64,000 bases of DNA from Gilliamella sp. wkB7 (GCF_001693435.1 NZ_CM004509.1:930001-994000); one strand, 5' to 3'. Positions 42,970-52,086 are shown, numbered from the stretch's first letter. The notes: a model not told the origin generated them from the sequence alone. Numbers and translations are program-made.

Positions 42970-44220
42970 TTATTTAAAACGACCTTTTTCGGCTTCAAGA
43001 TGCGCAGGGAGAATCACCATATTGCCGTCAATAATTTCATATTTAAGTGGTACTGGATTACAACCCCCAGCAAAACCAATGGTGGCAATGTTCATTACTA
43101 CATCACACAAAATACAGACGACTTGATTACCACGTTGGTAATACCCACTTGCACCACAAATATCACAAGCATCAAAGCCTACACCATAGGCATTTTCGCT
43201 TTTTTTAATCACAATAAAACGAACTAAAGTACTATCGGTTGCTTGGTAGCCGTAACGATGCAAATTACCATCATTGATATTATCAAGAGGGATAACAATT
43301 AGATTGTCTGCGTTGGCTGTAATCGGTTCGGCTGGCGTAAGTTCTACCCCTTTTTCAAAAATATAACGTGCGCGTGTCACTGTATAAGCCGTAATAGCAA
43401 CGCCAGCCATCAAAAATAGTGAAGTTCTTCTGTCTCGAAGTAATTGCGATTTAAGTTTACGGATTTGAGCTGGATTGCTACCCACTAACGAGGTTGTTTT
43501 TGATTTGATATAGAGCACTATCGTCAACAGCAGTAGGATTGCCATAAAAATAAATGTGAAAAAATTGACATGACCTAAAATAAAAATCACCAATTCCATC
43601 ATCCATTTCTGTGAAGCAATGAACCGTCTAACGATTAAAATTTGCATGATATTAATACCATTTTGAATGGTAAAAATAATGATTGAAAGCGTTGTGACTA
43701 TTGTAACTAGCCTATTGGATAACCTGCCACAAAGTCGATATGTAAATAAACCAATTAAGACACAAACCAGTAGAGCAAATCCATACCCAACCCATTTGAA
43801 CAAATATTCATTATTAAAAATCGACTCCATTCCGACAGCAAATTCGAACGGATAGAGCATTAAATTCGGTAAACATTGTGCCGTAATTAAACCACTAGCC
43901 AGCACAAATAACATTATAGATAAAACCTTAATCAAGGTTTTATGCCAAGATTTTTGCATCCAAATGCAAACTAATAAAGGTAACGCAATAATGACCCAAG
44001 GTATAATTACACCAAGATCATAAAATTCACGCACCGCAAATCCAGTGTTACGTTTTAAAATGGCATAAATTAAAGCTGCAATAAATCCTAATAGAAAACC
44101 AACGGAAACAATTTTTTTATGATGAAAGCTATTTGATTTGGCAATTACTGCACTGAGTAGTGCAATCATGATTACAGGAATAAAAGTATTGTCGGTAATT
44201 TTGATAAGATATTGAAGCAT
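42970..44220 (-). CDS. membrane protein with C-terminal DUF2318 (Fe-S-type) domain
   Basis: The 416-residue product has about eight membrane helices (up to about residue 235), one more helix near 265-285, and a C-terminal domain with FDACDICGASGYYQRGNQV and VCILCDVVMN. The paired CxxC motifs are typical of DUF2318 proteins linked to FTR1/P19 iron uptake and may bind an Fe-S cluster or haem for electron transfer. The start at 44220 (MLQYLIKITD) is preferred because the frame's first ATG, at 44271, lies at the edge of a hairpin. Confidence 0.83.
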   Translation of the reverse strand: MLQYLIKITDNTFIPVIMIALLSAVIAKSNSFHHKKIVSVGFLLGFIAALIYAILKRNTGFAVREFYDLGVIIPWVIIALPLLVCIWMQKSWHKTLIKVLSIMLFVLASGLITAQCLPNLMLYPFEFAVGMESIFNNEYLFKWVGYGFALLVCVLIGLFTYRLCGRLSNRLVTIVTTLSIIIFTIQNGINIMQILIVRRFIASQKWMMELVIFILGHVNFFTFIFMAILLLLTIVLYIKSKTTSLVGSNPAQIRKLKSQLLRDRRTSLFLMAGVAITAYTVTRARYIFEKGVELTPAEPITANADNLIVIPLDNINDGNLHRYGYQATDSTLVRFIVIKKSENAYGVGFDACDICGASGYYQRGNQVVCILCDVVMNIATIGFAGGCNPVPLKYEIIDGNMVILPAHLEAEKGRFK

Positions 44221-44250
44221 AATCTTTGCCTGGTTATTACAACATAAATT

Positions 44251-44269
44251 GGCGAGCCTAATACTCGCC
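44251..44269 (-). terminator. intercistronic hairpin between the P19-like gene and the DUF2318 gene
   Basis: GGCGAG pairs with CTCGCC around a seven-base loop, without a T tract. It may attenuate expression of the seven downstream genes relative to FTR1 and P19. Confidence 0.5.
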
Positions 44270-44319
44270 ATAAATCATCCTAATTATAAAAAGCATTATA
44301 CTGCTTTTTTTGCAAAAAA

Positions 44320-44883
44320 TTACCATGCACGAGGGATATAATCAAAGTCCCAAGAAACTTCAATAGGTTTACTCCAGAAACGACCTTCAACACCCGTCTC
44401 TTTATCTACATGTAATAGATAACCTTGTTTCTCTGGGTTTTCAATAATAAAGGTTACTTTATATTTACCAGCACCTTCAAGTTTGATGTTATTACCATAA
44501 TGTGGACCATCAGAGGCACTCATAGGCATAAAGTTACCTTCGATAGCTTTATTGCTGCCCTCTTTTTGGATTTTATATTTTACCGTTAGATAAGGAACAA
44601 AACTGCCCACTCCATAACCTAATTTATTACCTTCCGCAGCTGAAATATCCGCTTCAATATGCATATCCGATTTTGATGCTGGTAAACCACCAATACCAGC
44701 TGGCTCCATATCAACAGGTTGGAAATATACTGCACCAATATGTAATGGACCAACTGTCACTTCGTCACCAATCGGAAACTCTTCAAAACCTTTTTGTTCG
44801 CCTGGGGCTGGTGCTGCTGCATGAGCAAATGAAGATAATGCAAGTATTGATGAAACACCGACAGCTATAACTAATTTTTTCAT
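44320..44883 (-). CDS. periplasmic iron-binding protein of the P19/FetP family
   Basis: The 187-residue product has a Sec signal peptide ending AHA near residue 23. The mature part begins with acidic residues and contains the P19 pattern: FPIGDEVTVGPLHIGAVYFQ near 36, DMHIEADISA near 73 and NFMPMSASDGPHYGNNI near 117. P19 and FetP proteins bind copper and iron in the periplasm and support uptake through FTR1-type permeases. It is third in the operon, about 215 bases after the FTR1 gene. E. coli FetP and Campylobacter P19 have similar length. Confidence 0.93.
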   Translation of the reverse strand: MKKLVIAVGVSSILALSSFAHAAAPAPGEQKGFEEFPIGDEVTVGPLHIGAVYFQPVDMEPAGIGGLPASKSDMHIEADISAAEGNKLGYGVGSFVPYLTVKYKIQKEGSNKAIEGNFMPMSASDGPHYGNNIKLEGAGKYKVTFIIENPEKQGYLLHVDKETGVEGRFWSKPIEVSWDFDYIPRAW

Positions 44884-45097
44884 TGAAAACTCCTTTACAA
44901 TTTAAATAGTGGTTTAACGATCTTATTGATCTCTTTTAAACTACTTTTGATTAACTACCTGTTATTACCTGTTGGTAACAGCTCTATTGCTTTTTAGTAC
45001 ATCTTTTGCGTAGTCAAAATGTGGGCAACTAAAAATAGCCTGTTACTTTTCCACCTTTACCATTCAATCATAAGACCTTAACAAGGTGGATTTTGAT

Positions 45098-46297
45098 TTA
45101 TTGCTCTTTTTTATTATTTTTACCTTTTTTGTAGTACATCACAGACAGTACTACAACAAGAACCATAATTACTTGCGGTATCAATGTTTCGACGGTTGGG
45201 TAAATGCCTAAAATTTCAACCGAGTGTATAAAATCAACTGGTGTGACAGGGATAATATCCGCTTCTTGTAACTCTTTTACCCCACCGCCAGCAAAAGCTA
45301 TCGCCATTAAATACATGAGCATACTTGTGCAAATAAAGAATGGTTTAAGTGGTAATCTAACTGCACCAAAACGAATGACAAGAAAGATAAATGTTAAAAT
45401 GATCGTTCCAACACCCAGACCATACCACACCATATCCATATGTTCTTTGGCATCAGCTAACATTGCTTGATAAAAGATAATGGTTTCAGCCCCTTCTCTA
45501 AATACAGCTAAAAATGCAGCAAATCCTAAAGCAAAACTGCTGCCTGTTGTAACTGCGGTTTGAACTTTATCTTCCACATAGTTTTTCCAAGCTTCGGCTT
45601 CAGCTTTTGAAACCATCCAGTTACTGACAAACAACAGGACAACAGTCGCCAATAACATCGCGCTACCTTCCATAATTTCTTGATTAGCACCACTTAAACC
45701 TACAACAGTATGCAAGGCAATGGCTGCAAGAATGCTTGCTAAAATGGCTACCATTGAGCTGATATATACTACTTTTAACATTGGTTTGTTATTGGTACGC
45801 ACTAAATAGGCAGAAATGGCGGCAATCACTAATATAGCTTCTAAACCTTCACGGAAAATAATAATAAATGATGCAAAAAAGACACTTAAACCACTCTCTT
45901 TTTTACCATCCAATTCGTTTGCATCTTCATGTAACATTTTTAAAATCACATCAATTTCAGCACGAACGGTTTTATTTGGTGCGCCATTGGTCATTAATCG
46001 CTTAATTTTAGCAAATTGATACTCGGTATCCGTTCCGCGTTTTCCTGAAATATAAGACATTACTGCACGTTCAACGCCATGCTTTTCATAAAATCCAAAA
46101 TAGGCATTATTGACTCGTGCTTTGGCTCGTTCGGCGTCTTTCATGAAATAGATATCATAGGCATCATTTAAGATAACATCCATTTCATCAATAATTTCGT
46201 TCCAGCTTTTGTATTGTTTTTCATTGGCATAAGATGAGGGTGCGAAAGCAACCAAGCTAGCAATGAGTAGTAAAGCTAGCGTAAAAAACTTTTTCAT
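45098..46297 (-). CDS. FTR1 family iron permease (FetM-like)
   Basis: The 399-residue product has a signal peptide (to about residue 24), a periplasmic helical region (25-125), and about seven membrane helices. Two RExxE iron-binding motifs are present: FREGLEAILVI near residue 152 and FREGAETIIFY near 267. These are the hallmarks of Ftr1/EfeU permeases, which move iron through the inner membrane. FetM and the Campylobacter homologue have a much longer periplasmic part as I recall, so this looks like a short version. It lies directly after the nitroreductase-like gene and before the P19-type gene. Confidence 0.93.
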   Translation of the reverse strand: MKKFFTLALLLIASLVAFAPSSYANEKQYKSWNEIIDEMDVILNDAYDIYFMKDAERAKARVNNAYFGFYEKHGVERAVMSYISGKRGTDTEYQFAKIKRLMTNGAPNKTVRAEIDVILKMLHEDANELDGKKESGLSVFFASFIIIFREGLEAILVIAAISAYLVRTNNKPMLKVVYISSMVAILASILAAIALHTVVGLSGANQEIMEGSAMLLATVVLLFVSNWMVSKAEAEAWKNYVEDKVQTAVTTGSSFALGFAAFLAVFREGAETIIFYQAMLADAKEHMDMVWYGLGVGTIILTFIFLVIRFGAVRLPLKPFFICTSMLMYLMAIAFAGGGVKELQEADIIPVTPVDFIHSVEILGIYPTVETLIPQVIMVLVVVLSVMYYKKGKNNKKEQ

Positions 46298-46312
46298 AAT
46301 GTCCTTTACCTT

Positions 46313-46951
46313 TTACTTTCCTAACAAAATCATACCTAACGGTACATCGTCTTTTGGTAATTGTAATTCTTGACTTATTGTTTCTGATTTAATGGAATGG
46401 ATATAACGAGCACTTAATTTTAATGCGGCCGCTGCTAAATATACGTTTTGGCTCATAGCACCAACTGCGGTATAACTGAAGTTTGTGACTTCGTCTGGTT
46501 TAATATCTGTTAATGCATTTGCATCTGACACAAAGATTAATGAATAAGTGGCACGTTTGGTAAAGCTTTGCTGACCAATATCACCTCGGATATCTTGATT
46601 ATTGATTTCACGCAGGTAATGACCATCCCACTCATATAAAAAAGTCCCCTTTTCACTTGCAACGTAAATACGCACATAAGGAGCTTTGCCTTTCGCCATT
46701 GGAACTGTCCAACCTGTCTTACCACGGTTTAATCCACTTGCAGCCCAAAGTACTGTTGATAATTCATCATCCGTTACTTGTCCTGCAGGGAAACCACCAC
46801 CTGGCGTTGATGCGCGTTTTTTTAGACTTTCAAACAGACTCATTCCATCTTTCGTTTGCGGTGTCGGTAAGGTAATATCGGCATAACAAAATGATAAAGA
46901 AAACAATGATAAAAATAGAACAGCAACGGTCTTCCGTAAACCCCAAGGCAT
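46313..46951 (-). CDS. exported nitroreductase-like (SagB/ThcOx family) protein, first gene of the iron-uptake operon
   Basis: The 212-residue product has a signal peptide (hydrophobic VAVLFLSLFSLSFCYA, cleavage near residue 24). The nitroreductase fold follows: SLFESLKKRAS near 38, DDELSTVLWAASGLNR near 61, and the C-terminal VGAMSQNVYLAAAALKLSAR with LGMILLG. Usual nitroreductases are cytosolic FMN enzymes, so an exported one is notable. It precedes the FTR1 gene by 15 bases and a Fur-box-like site lies upstream, so it belongs to the iron operon. It could reduce ferric iron or a ligand in the periplasm. That role is inference. Confidence 0.85.
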   Translation of the reverse strand: MPWGLRKTVAVLFLSLFSLSFCYADITLPTPQTKDGMSLFESLKKRASTPGGGFPAGQVTDDELSTVLWAASGLNRGKTGWTVPMAKGKAPYVRIYVASEKGTFLYEWDGHYLREINNQDIRGDIGQQSFTKRATYSLIFVSDANALTDIKPDEVTNFSYTAVGAMSQNVYLAAAALKLSARYIHSIKSETISQELQLPKDDVPLGMILLGK

Positions 46952-47024
46952 AGCATACCTCTAACCTTTTGGTAATAATGTGGTGATATCTTATTGCTAA
47001 TGATCACAATTATCAATATCAAAT

Positions 47025-47043
47025 AATAATAATTATCATTTTT
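47025..47043 (-). promoter_or_regulatory. Fur-box-like operator of the iron-uptake operon
   Basis: On the minus strand the 19 bases match GATAATGATAATCATTATC at 15 of 19 positions. The site is about 75 bases upstream of the first operon gene. A second A/T-rich imperfect match lies just downstream (about 47000-47018). Confidence 0.65.
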
Positions 47044-47177
47044 AAGCTAAATTAAAATTATTATAATAATCAATACGGTTATCGTTAGCGAGTAATGCAC
47101 TAACATCAACTTTATAGCATTAATTAGCCAGTAATAAAAATACCTGTTAAATCAAAACAATTTGCTTAAAAACAATC

Positions 47178-47238
47178 AAAAAGTTGGTAAAATTTTAATT
47201 CTCCTATTTTAATTATAAAACAAAAATTTATAATTAGA
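47178..47238 (+). promoter_or_regulatory. leader of CRISPR array 1
   Basis: The 34 bases before the first repeat (47205-47238) match the corresponding bases before array 2 (47558-47591) at 29 of 34 positions, including TTTTAATTATAAAAC and a TATAATT near the repeat. A GTTGGTA motif upstream resembles the conserved leader element of type I-E loci. Confidence 0.75.
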
Positions 47239-47329
47239 GTGTTCCCTGTATATACAGGGATAAACCGTTTGGTTAGATGTGAATTTGATTGATCCAGATC
47301 GTGTTCCCTGTATATACAGGGATAAACCG
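47239..47329 (+). CRISPR. type I-E CRISPR mini-array 1: two repeats, one spacer
   Basis: Repeats at 47239-47267 and 47301-47329, each 29 bases, begin GTGTTCCCTGTATATACAGG and end GGATAAACCG. The spacer is 33 bases (47268-47300). The repeat has the form of the E. coli type I-E repeat (GTGTTCCCC...GGGGATAAACCG). Its centre TATATACA differs from array 2 (TATACACA). No cas gene is adjacent. Confidence 0.93.
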
Positions 47330-47411
47330 TCGATGTGTTAATATTACATAGCATTTTTTGCTATTCAAAAATCGCAATTCTATATTTTATTGCTGACCAT
47401 TTTTTAACTAC

Positions 47412-47591
47412 ATGAAAAATATAAATTTATCGGTAGAATCCCGTAGAATCTAATTTTAACTTCCATTAATTTTAATTAATTTAATAAAAACATATTGTTA
47501 TATATTATGATTTTGATGAAAAATATCCCAAAAAATCGGTAGAAATTTGACGGTCAATATTTTAATTATAAAACAATATGTTATAATTGGT
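47412..47591 (+). promoter_or_regulatory. leader of CRISPR array 2, with a second leader-like remnant
   Basis: ATGAAAAATAT followed by ATCGGTAGAA occurs at about 47412-47438 and again at about 47516-47544. The second occurrence continues into TTTTAATTATAAAAC and array 2. The first has no repeat after it and may mark a lost array. GGTAGA lies where type I-E leaders carry their conserved motif. Confidence 0.65.
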
Positions 47592-47926
47592 ATGTTCCCT
47601 GTATACACAGGGATAAACCGTCATGCATAACCTGTGAAAATTACTGTGATAAATGTTCCCTGTATACACAGGGATAAACCGCGGTGCGTGCTGGTGCTGT
47701 AGTTTTTCGTGACATGTTCCCTGTATACACAGGGATAAACCGAGCAATTGCCACTTCATTTAAGAATTTATTACATGTTCCCTGTATACACAGGGATAAA
47801 CCGAAATTAATAAATGACCTATTGAATAGCATAGACATGTTCCCTGTATACACAGGGATAAACCGGTAACGGCTCGGAAAACGTGGACACAGATCCAGTG
47901 TTCCCTGTACACACAGGGATTTTTCT
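47592..47926 (+). CRISPR. type I-E CRISPR array 2: six repeats (last degenerate), five spacers
   Basis: Repeats start at 47592, 47653, 47714, 47775, 47837 and 47898. Each is 29 bases, beginning ATGTTCCCTGTATACACAGG and ending GGATAAACCG. The last begins GTGTTCCC and has lost the ATAAACCG end, so the leader is on the left and transcription is rightward. Spacers are 32, 32, 32, 33 and 32 bases. Two spacers (47682-47713 and 47866-47897) are over 50% G+C, well above the surrounding DNA, as expected for foreign targets. No cas genes are in the window. Confidence 0.96.
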
Positions 47927-48178
47927 TTTATGCAAGATTTTGCTAATTTTTGTTAAAAAGTTTCAGGTTATGCCTACGTTTCAGTATAAAAATATATAAA
48001 ATTAATCTAGTTAACTGATCAATTATCCGATGCACAGTAATACGTTATCAAGAGACATAATAACTAATGTATTAAATCCATACCGCAACAAAGTGAACGG
48101 TTAAAGTAAGTCTTTGTTAGTTCTTGATGTTCATTAGTTATCTTCGTACAATAAAAAAAATTTTTATTTTGGTTTGTT
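47927..48178. other. flank between CRISPR array 2 and yhcC, with a hemG-tail-like repeat
   Basis: About 250 A/T-rich bases with no gene. Bases 47958-47990 match 12358-12390, which spans the 3' end of hemG, at 27 of 33 positions. The yhcC promoter must lie at the right end. Confidence 0.5.
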
Positions 48179-49105
48179 ATGCAATTACATTTAGTGGTTA
48201 ATACGTTTGGATCCGATTTGCAGCGTCGTTATGGAGAAAAGATCTATAAATTAACGTTACATGGTGGATTTAGTTGTCCAAATCGTGATGGTACTCTTGG
48301 TGTTGGCGGTTGCACTTTTTGTAATGTTGCGTCAATTATCGATGAATCTATCCAAGTTAAATCTATTTCTGACCAGCTTGCAACTCAAGCGCATCAAATG
48401 AAAAAATCAAAGCGTTATCTTGCCTATTTTCAAGCTTATACCAGCACTTATGCCGAAGTTGAAATTCTTAAAAAGATGTATCAAGAAGCGCTTAACAGTG
48501 CCGATATTGTTGGCTTATGTGTTGGTACTCGCCCAGATTGTGTACCTAAAGAAGCATTAGATTTACTTGCTCATTATCAAGATCAAGGTTACGAAGTTTG
48601 GCTAGAACTTGGTTTGCAAACCGCTAATGATAAAACATTACATCATATTAATCGTGGGCATACATTTGACGATTATCACCAAACGGTACAAAAAGCCCGT
48701 AAACTTGGTATAAAGGTATGTACCCATTTAATTATTGGTTTACCAAATGAGAACAAGCAAGATAATTTAATTACGCTTGATCGCGTGTTAACAAGTGGTG
48801 TTGATGGGCTAAAACTGCATCCTTTGCATATTGTTGAAGGCAGTATTATGGCAAAAGCATGGCGAGCGGGACGCTTAACAGTATTGTCATTAGAGGAGTA
48901 TGTGGATATTGCTGGTGATATTATTCGACAAACTCCCGCTAATATTTTATATCATCGAATTTCAGCCAATGCCAGAAAACCAACTTTACTCGCCCCTGAT
49001 TGGTGCGAGAATCATTGGCAATCCATGAATGCTGTCGATAACAACTTACGCCAATTTGGTGTTCAAGGTAGTGCGATTGGTGATACTTATCAATTTAAAC
49101 GATAA
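48179..49105 (+). CDS. yhcC: radical SAM protein YhcC
   Basis: The 308-residue cytosolic protein starts MQLHLVVNTFGSDLQRRYG. It has the radical-SAM cysteines in FSCPNRDGTLGVGGCTFCN near residue 32 (C-x14-C-x2-C spacing), CVGTRPDC near 113 and GLQTANDKTLHHINRGH near 142. This is the YhcC/TIGR01212 family (about 310 residues). The exact reaction is not established. It is a single-gene unit next to the CRISPR locus but not a known cas gene. Confidence 0.93.
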   Translation: MQLHLVVNTFGSDLQRRYGEKIYKLTLHGGFSCPNRDGTLGVGGCTFCNVASIIDESIQVKSISDQLATQAHQMKKSKRYLAYFQAYTSTYAEVEILKKMYQEALNSADIVGLCVGTRPDCVPKEALDLLAHYQDQGYEVWLELGLQTANDKTLHHINRGHTFDDYHQTVQKARKLGIKVCTHLIIGLPNENKQDNLITLDRVLTSGVDGLKLHPLHIVEGSIMAKAWRAGRLTVLSLEEYVDIAGDIIRQTPANILYHRISANARKPTLLAPDWCENHWQSMNAVDNNLRQFGVQGSAIGDTYQFKR

Positions 49106-50154
49106 AAAAATAACATTGATATAGTTAAACAGATACTAATTAATTTATTAATGAATATTTTGACATTAATTATCCACAAAATGTCGATGTAAACCATTAG
49201 GATACAGTGAATTGATAGAACATATAGGTTTACTTCGCGTAAACTGTCAAAGAATTGGGTGTTAATATTGATGCAATTGCTGAATTATGAAATCAAGTTT
49301 ATATACACCAATTTATGAAAGTAATAAAGACAGATAATAGAGTTAGTGAATTTGAAATGTTTGCTTTATTTAAAAAGCAAAATAAAAAAATTATCTTCTG
49401 CCCTTAATTAACATGTCAATTACATGGTAACAAAAACAAAAATGCTTATCTTTTAGTTCAGCCCGACTTAATTAGCTGATGGCATGAGCATTAAAAAAAA
49501 TGCTGATATTGGACATTTCTATTTCAGAAAAAAATCAAACATCAAAAAATATAATTTTCTAAAGTAAAGAAATAATCCACTATCAGCAAGACCGACTTAT
49601 AAAACAAGTCCAACTGTAAAATTTAATTTATTACAATAATGAATTGTTTTATTCAAAATTACTTTGATTTTTTCATCAAAAAATTTATTCAAATCTGTTT
49701 TATTAATATCTTGAATTAAGCAATAATTTAATTCATCATTCATTTTGTTCAACGTCTTTTGTTCAAAAAAAGGCGCGCAAATGTGATAGTGATTCCCTGA
49801 ACGCTGCATAATTAAACTTCATCCAAGGGAATAACAGGGATTGCTTAAATTTATAAACAACCAATTACTATCCACCCCATTTCAACATATTAATAATTTG
49901 TAATTTATCGTAATAAACATTCATATTTCACTAATAAGATGAACATAGTATCACATTCATTTTTTAAGTAAATTTAATTATCTTTATCGATTATCGGTTT
50001 TATAGAAAATAACATCGCGATAACTTAAGGCATTTTTAGATTTTTATACACTATTTATACGAATTTAGTGAAAAATATTAATTGAATCAGCGTATTTTTG
50101 TACCTTTGTTAACAACAAGTATATAATGACGTTTTATCATTTGAGACAATCTGC
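49106..50154. other. long intergenic region between yhcC and waaG
   Basis: About 1,050 A/T-rich bases. I see no convincing gene. Short frames exist (a 70-codon minus-strand frame at 49597-49809; a 31-codon plus-strand frame near 49315) but they have no recognisable homology or strong ribosome binding sites. The stretch may hold decayed genes. The waaG promoter must lie at the right end. Confidence 0.5.
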
Positions 50155-51276
50155 ATGCAACTGGCTTTTTGTATTTATAAATTTTTCCCTTTTGGTGGTT
50201 TACAACGTGATTTTTTGCAAGTTGCTACTGCTTGCCAAGCTCGTGGACATCAAGTTCGTGTTTATGTATTAGACTGGCAAGGTGATAAACCAGCAGGGTT
50301 TGATATTATTATTGTTCCTAAAAAAGGGTTAACTAACCATAGTCGTAATCAAGCTTATTACCATTGGGTACAAGCGCATTTAAAAACTAATCCCGCTGAT
50401 TGTGTCGTAGGATTTAACAAAATGCCTGGGTTAGATGTCTATTTTGCAGGTGATACTTGTTTTGCTGAAAAAGCAGCACACAAGGGCTTTTTTTATAAAC
50501 ACTCTAAACGTTGCAAACACTATTTATCCTTTGAACAAGCCGTTTTTGACCAAAGTTCAAAAACTAAAATCATGGTGTTGACTAAACAACAAACTCAAGA
50601 TTTTAAAAATTATTATCATACTCAAGATGAACGATTCTTTTTATTACCTCCCGGAATTGCTTTAGATCGCAAATACAGTGTTTATGCCCCAATAAAGCGT
50701 GAACAATTTCGGCAAAAAAATCAAATTAACCATGATGATTTTGTGATAGTTCAAATTGGTTCAGATTTTAAACGTAAAGGGGTAGATCGGTCATTGAAAG
50801 CCATCGCTGCTTTACCTAATGAATCAAAACAAAAAGTCACCTATTTGGTTGTTGGGCAAGATAAACCTGAACCTTATCAAAAATTGGCTGAAGAATTAAA
50901 TATTGCAAAACAAGTACGATTCTTTTCGGGTCGTGATGATATTCCAGATTTTTTATTTTCAGCCGATCTATTAATTCATCCAGCCAGACAAGAAGCGGCT
51001 GGTATGGTATTGATTGAAGCATTAGCGGCGGGTGTACCAGTAATTGTTTCAGGTATTTCTGGATATGCTTATCATATAAACCAAGCTAATGCAGGCATTG
51101 TGTTAAGTGAACCTTATCATCAAAATGCTTTAGATCAAGCATTGGCGAAATTAATTAACGATAAAGAGCAATGGCTAAGTTGGCATAAAAATGCCATTGC
51201 CTATGGTAATAGTGAAGATTTATATCATTTAGCGCAGCGTGCAGCAGACATTATTTTAGGATGTCATCATGAATGA
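50155..51276 (+). CDS. waaG: lipopolysaccharide core glucosyltransferase I
   Basis: The 373-residue GT4-family glycosyltransferase adds the first glucose to heptose II of the LPS inner core at the cytoplasmic face of the inner membrane. Visible motifs are FCIYKFFPFGGLQRDF at the N terminus, VGFNKMPGLDVYFAGDTC near residue 83, QIGSDFKRKGVDRSL near 197 and HPARQEAAGMVLIEALAAG near 280, with the nucleotide-sugar glutamates. Length matches E. coli WaaG (374). The stop overlaps the start of waaP by eight bases. Confidence 0.96.
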   Translation: MQLAFCIYKFFPFGGLQRDFLQVATACQARGHQVRVYVLDWQGDKPAGFDIIIVPKKGLTNHSRNQAYYHWVQAHLKTNPADCVVGFNKMPGLDVYFAGDTCFAEKAAHKGFFYKHSKRCKHYLSFEQAVFDQSSKTKIMVLTKQQTQDFKNYYHTQDERFFLLPPGIALDRKYSVYAPIKREQFRQKNQINHDDFVIVQIGSDFKRKGVDRSLKAIAALPNESKQKVTYLVVGQDKPEPYQKLAEELNIAKQVRFFSGRDDIPDFLFSADLLIHPARQEAAGMVLIEALAAGVPVIVSGISGYAYHINQANAGIVLSEPYHQNALDQALAKLINDKEQWLSWHKNAIAYGNSEDLYHLAQRAADIILGCHHE

Positions 51277-52072
51277 AATTATACTTAAATCACCTTTTGA
51301 GCAGTTATGGCAACAAAAAGATCCGTTTACTGAAGTTGAATTAATTTCAGGTAAAGTCTATCGCGCAGTCAAACAGCGTAAAACTTTAAACTTTCAATTA
51401 GAAGATGAATCATATTTTATTAAAATTCACCGCGGTACCACAGTTAAAGAGATTGTAAAGAATCTAATTTCACTACGTTTACCTGTTTTAGATGCCAAAC
51501 AAGAGTGGGATGCGATTCATCGTTTAGAGCAAGCTGGCGTAAATACTATGGATGGACGCGCATTTGGACGAAAAGGATTAAATCCATTGACACGTCACTC
51601 GTTTATTATTACCAAAGATCTTAACCCTACCATTAGTTTGGAAGATTTTACTAAGCCATGGCTAAACCAGCCCCCGAGTTATCATTTAAAGCGTTCATTG
51701 ATTATTTATTTAGCCAATATGACCGCTAAAATGCATGCAGCTGGAGTAAATCATCGTGACTGCTATTTGTGTCATTTTTTGCTTGATATACCGTTATTTG
51801 AAAATCATCAGCAAATTAAATTATCAGTAATCGATTTACACCGAGCCCAAATTCGCGATAAAGTACCTACTCGTTGGCGCGATAAAGATCTGATTGGACT
51901 TTATTTTTCATCAACTAAAATTGGCTTAACAAATCGGGATATTTGGCGATTTTTGAAAGTTTATTTTAATAAACCAATTAAAACAATTTTACGTGATGAG
52001 CATAAATTAATCACCAGCGCACAACAAAAAGCAGAACGAATTAGTAAACGGACACAGAAGTATCAACTTTAA
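51269..52072 (+). CDS. waaP: lipopolysaccharide core heptose(I) kinase
   Basis: The 267-residue kinase phosphorylates heptose I of the LPS core with ATP, which stabilises the outer membrane. It contains FIKIHRGTTVKEIVKNL near residue 50 and the catalytic loop MHAAGVNHRDCYLCHFLL near 152, with LSVIDLHRAQIR near 187 as the DFG-like metal-binding segment. Length is close to E. coli WaaP (265). It overlaps waaG, so translation is coupled. Confidence 0.96.
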   Translation: MNEIILKSPFEQLWQQKDPFTEVELISGKVYRAVKQRKTLNFQLEDESYFIKIHRGTTVKEIVKNLISLRLPVLDAKQEWDAIHRLEQAGVNTMDGRAFGRKGLNPLTRHSFIITKDLNPTISLEDFTKPWLNQPPSYHLKRSLIIYLANMTAKMHAAGVNHRDCYLCHFLLDIPLFENHQQIKLSVIDLHRAQIRDKVPTRWRDKDLIGLYFSSTKIGLTNRDIWRFLKVYFNKPIKTILRDEHKLITSAQQKAERISKRTQKYQL

Positions 52073-52086
52073 CATAAGGAAATACT

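Noticed and set aside
47166..47354. Possible small protein before CRISPR array 1
   Set aside because: The frame reads through repeats and leader and has no independent support.
47562..47869. Open frames across CRISPR array 2 with repeated CIQGT or VYTGI peptides
   Set aside because: They are translations of the CRISPR repeats, not genes.
48179..49105. yhcC as a CRISPR-associated gene because of its position
   Set aside because: It matches the widespread radical-SAM family YhcC, found without CRISPR in many bacteria.
49597..49809. 70-codon minus-strand open frame between yhcC and waaG
   Set aside because: No recognisable family, weak ribosome binding site and A/T-rich composition in which such frames arise by chance. 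It is mentioned only in the description of the intergenic region.
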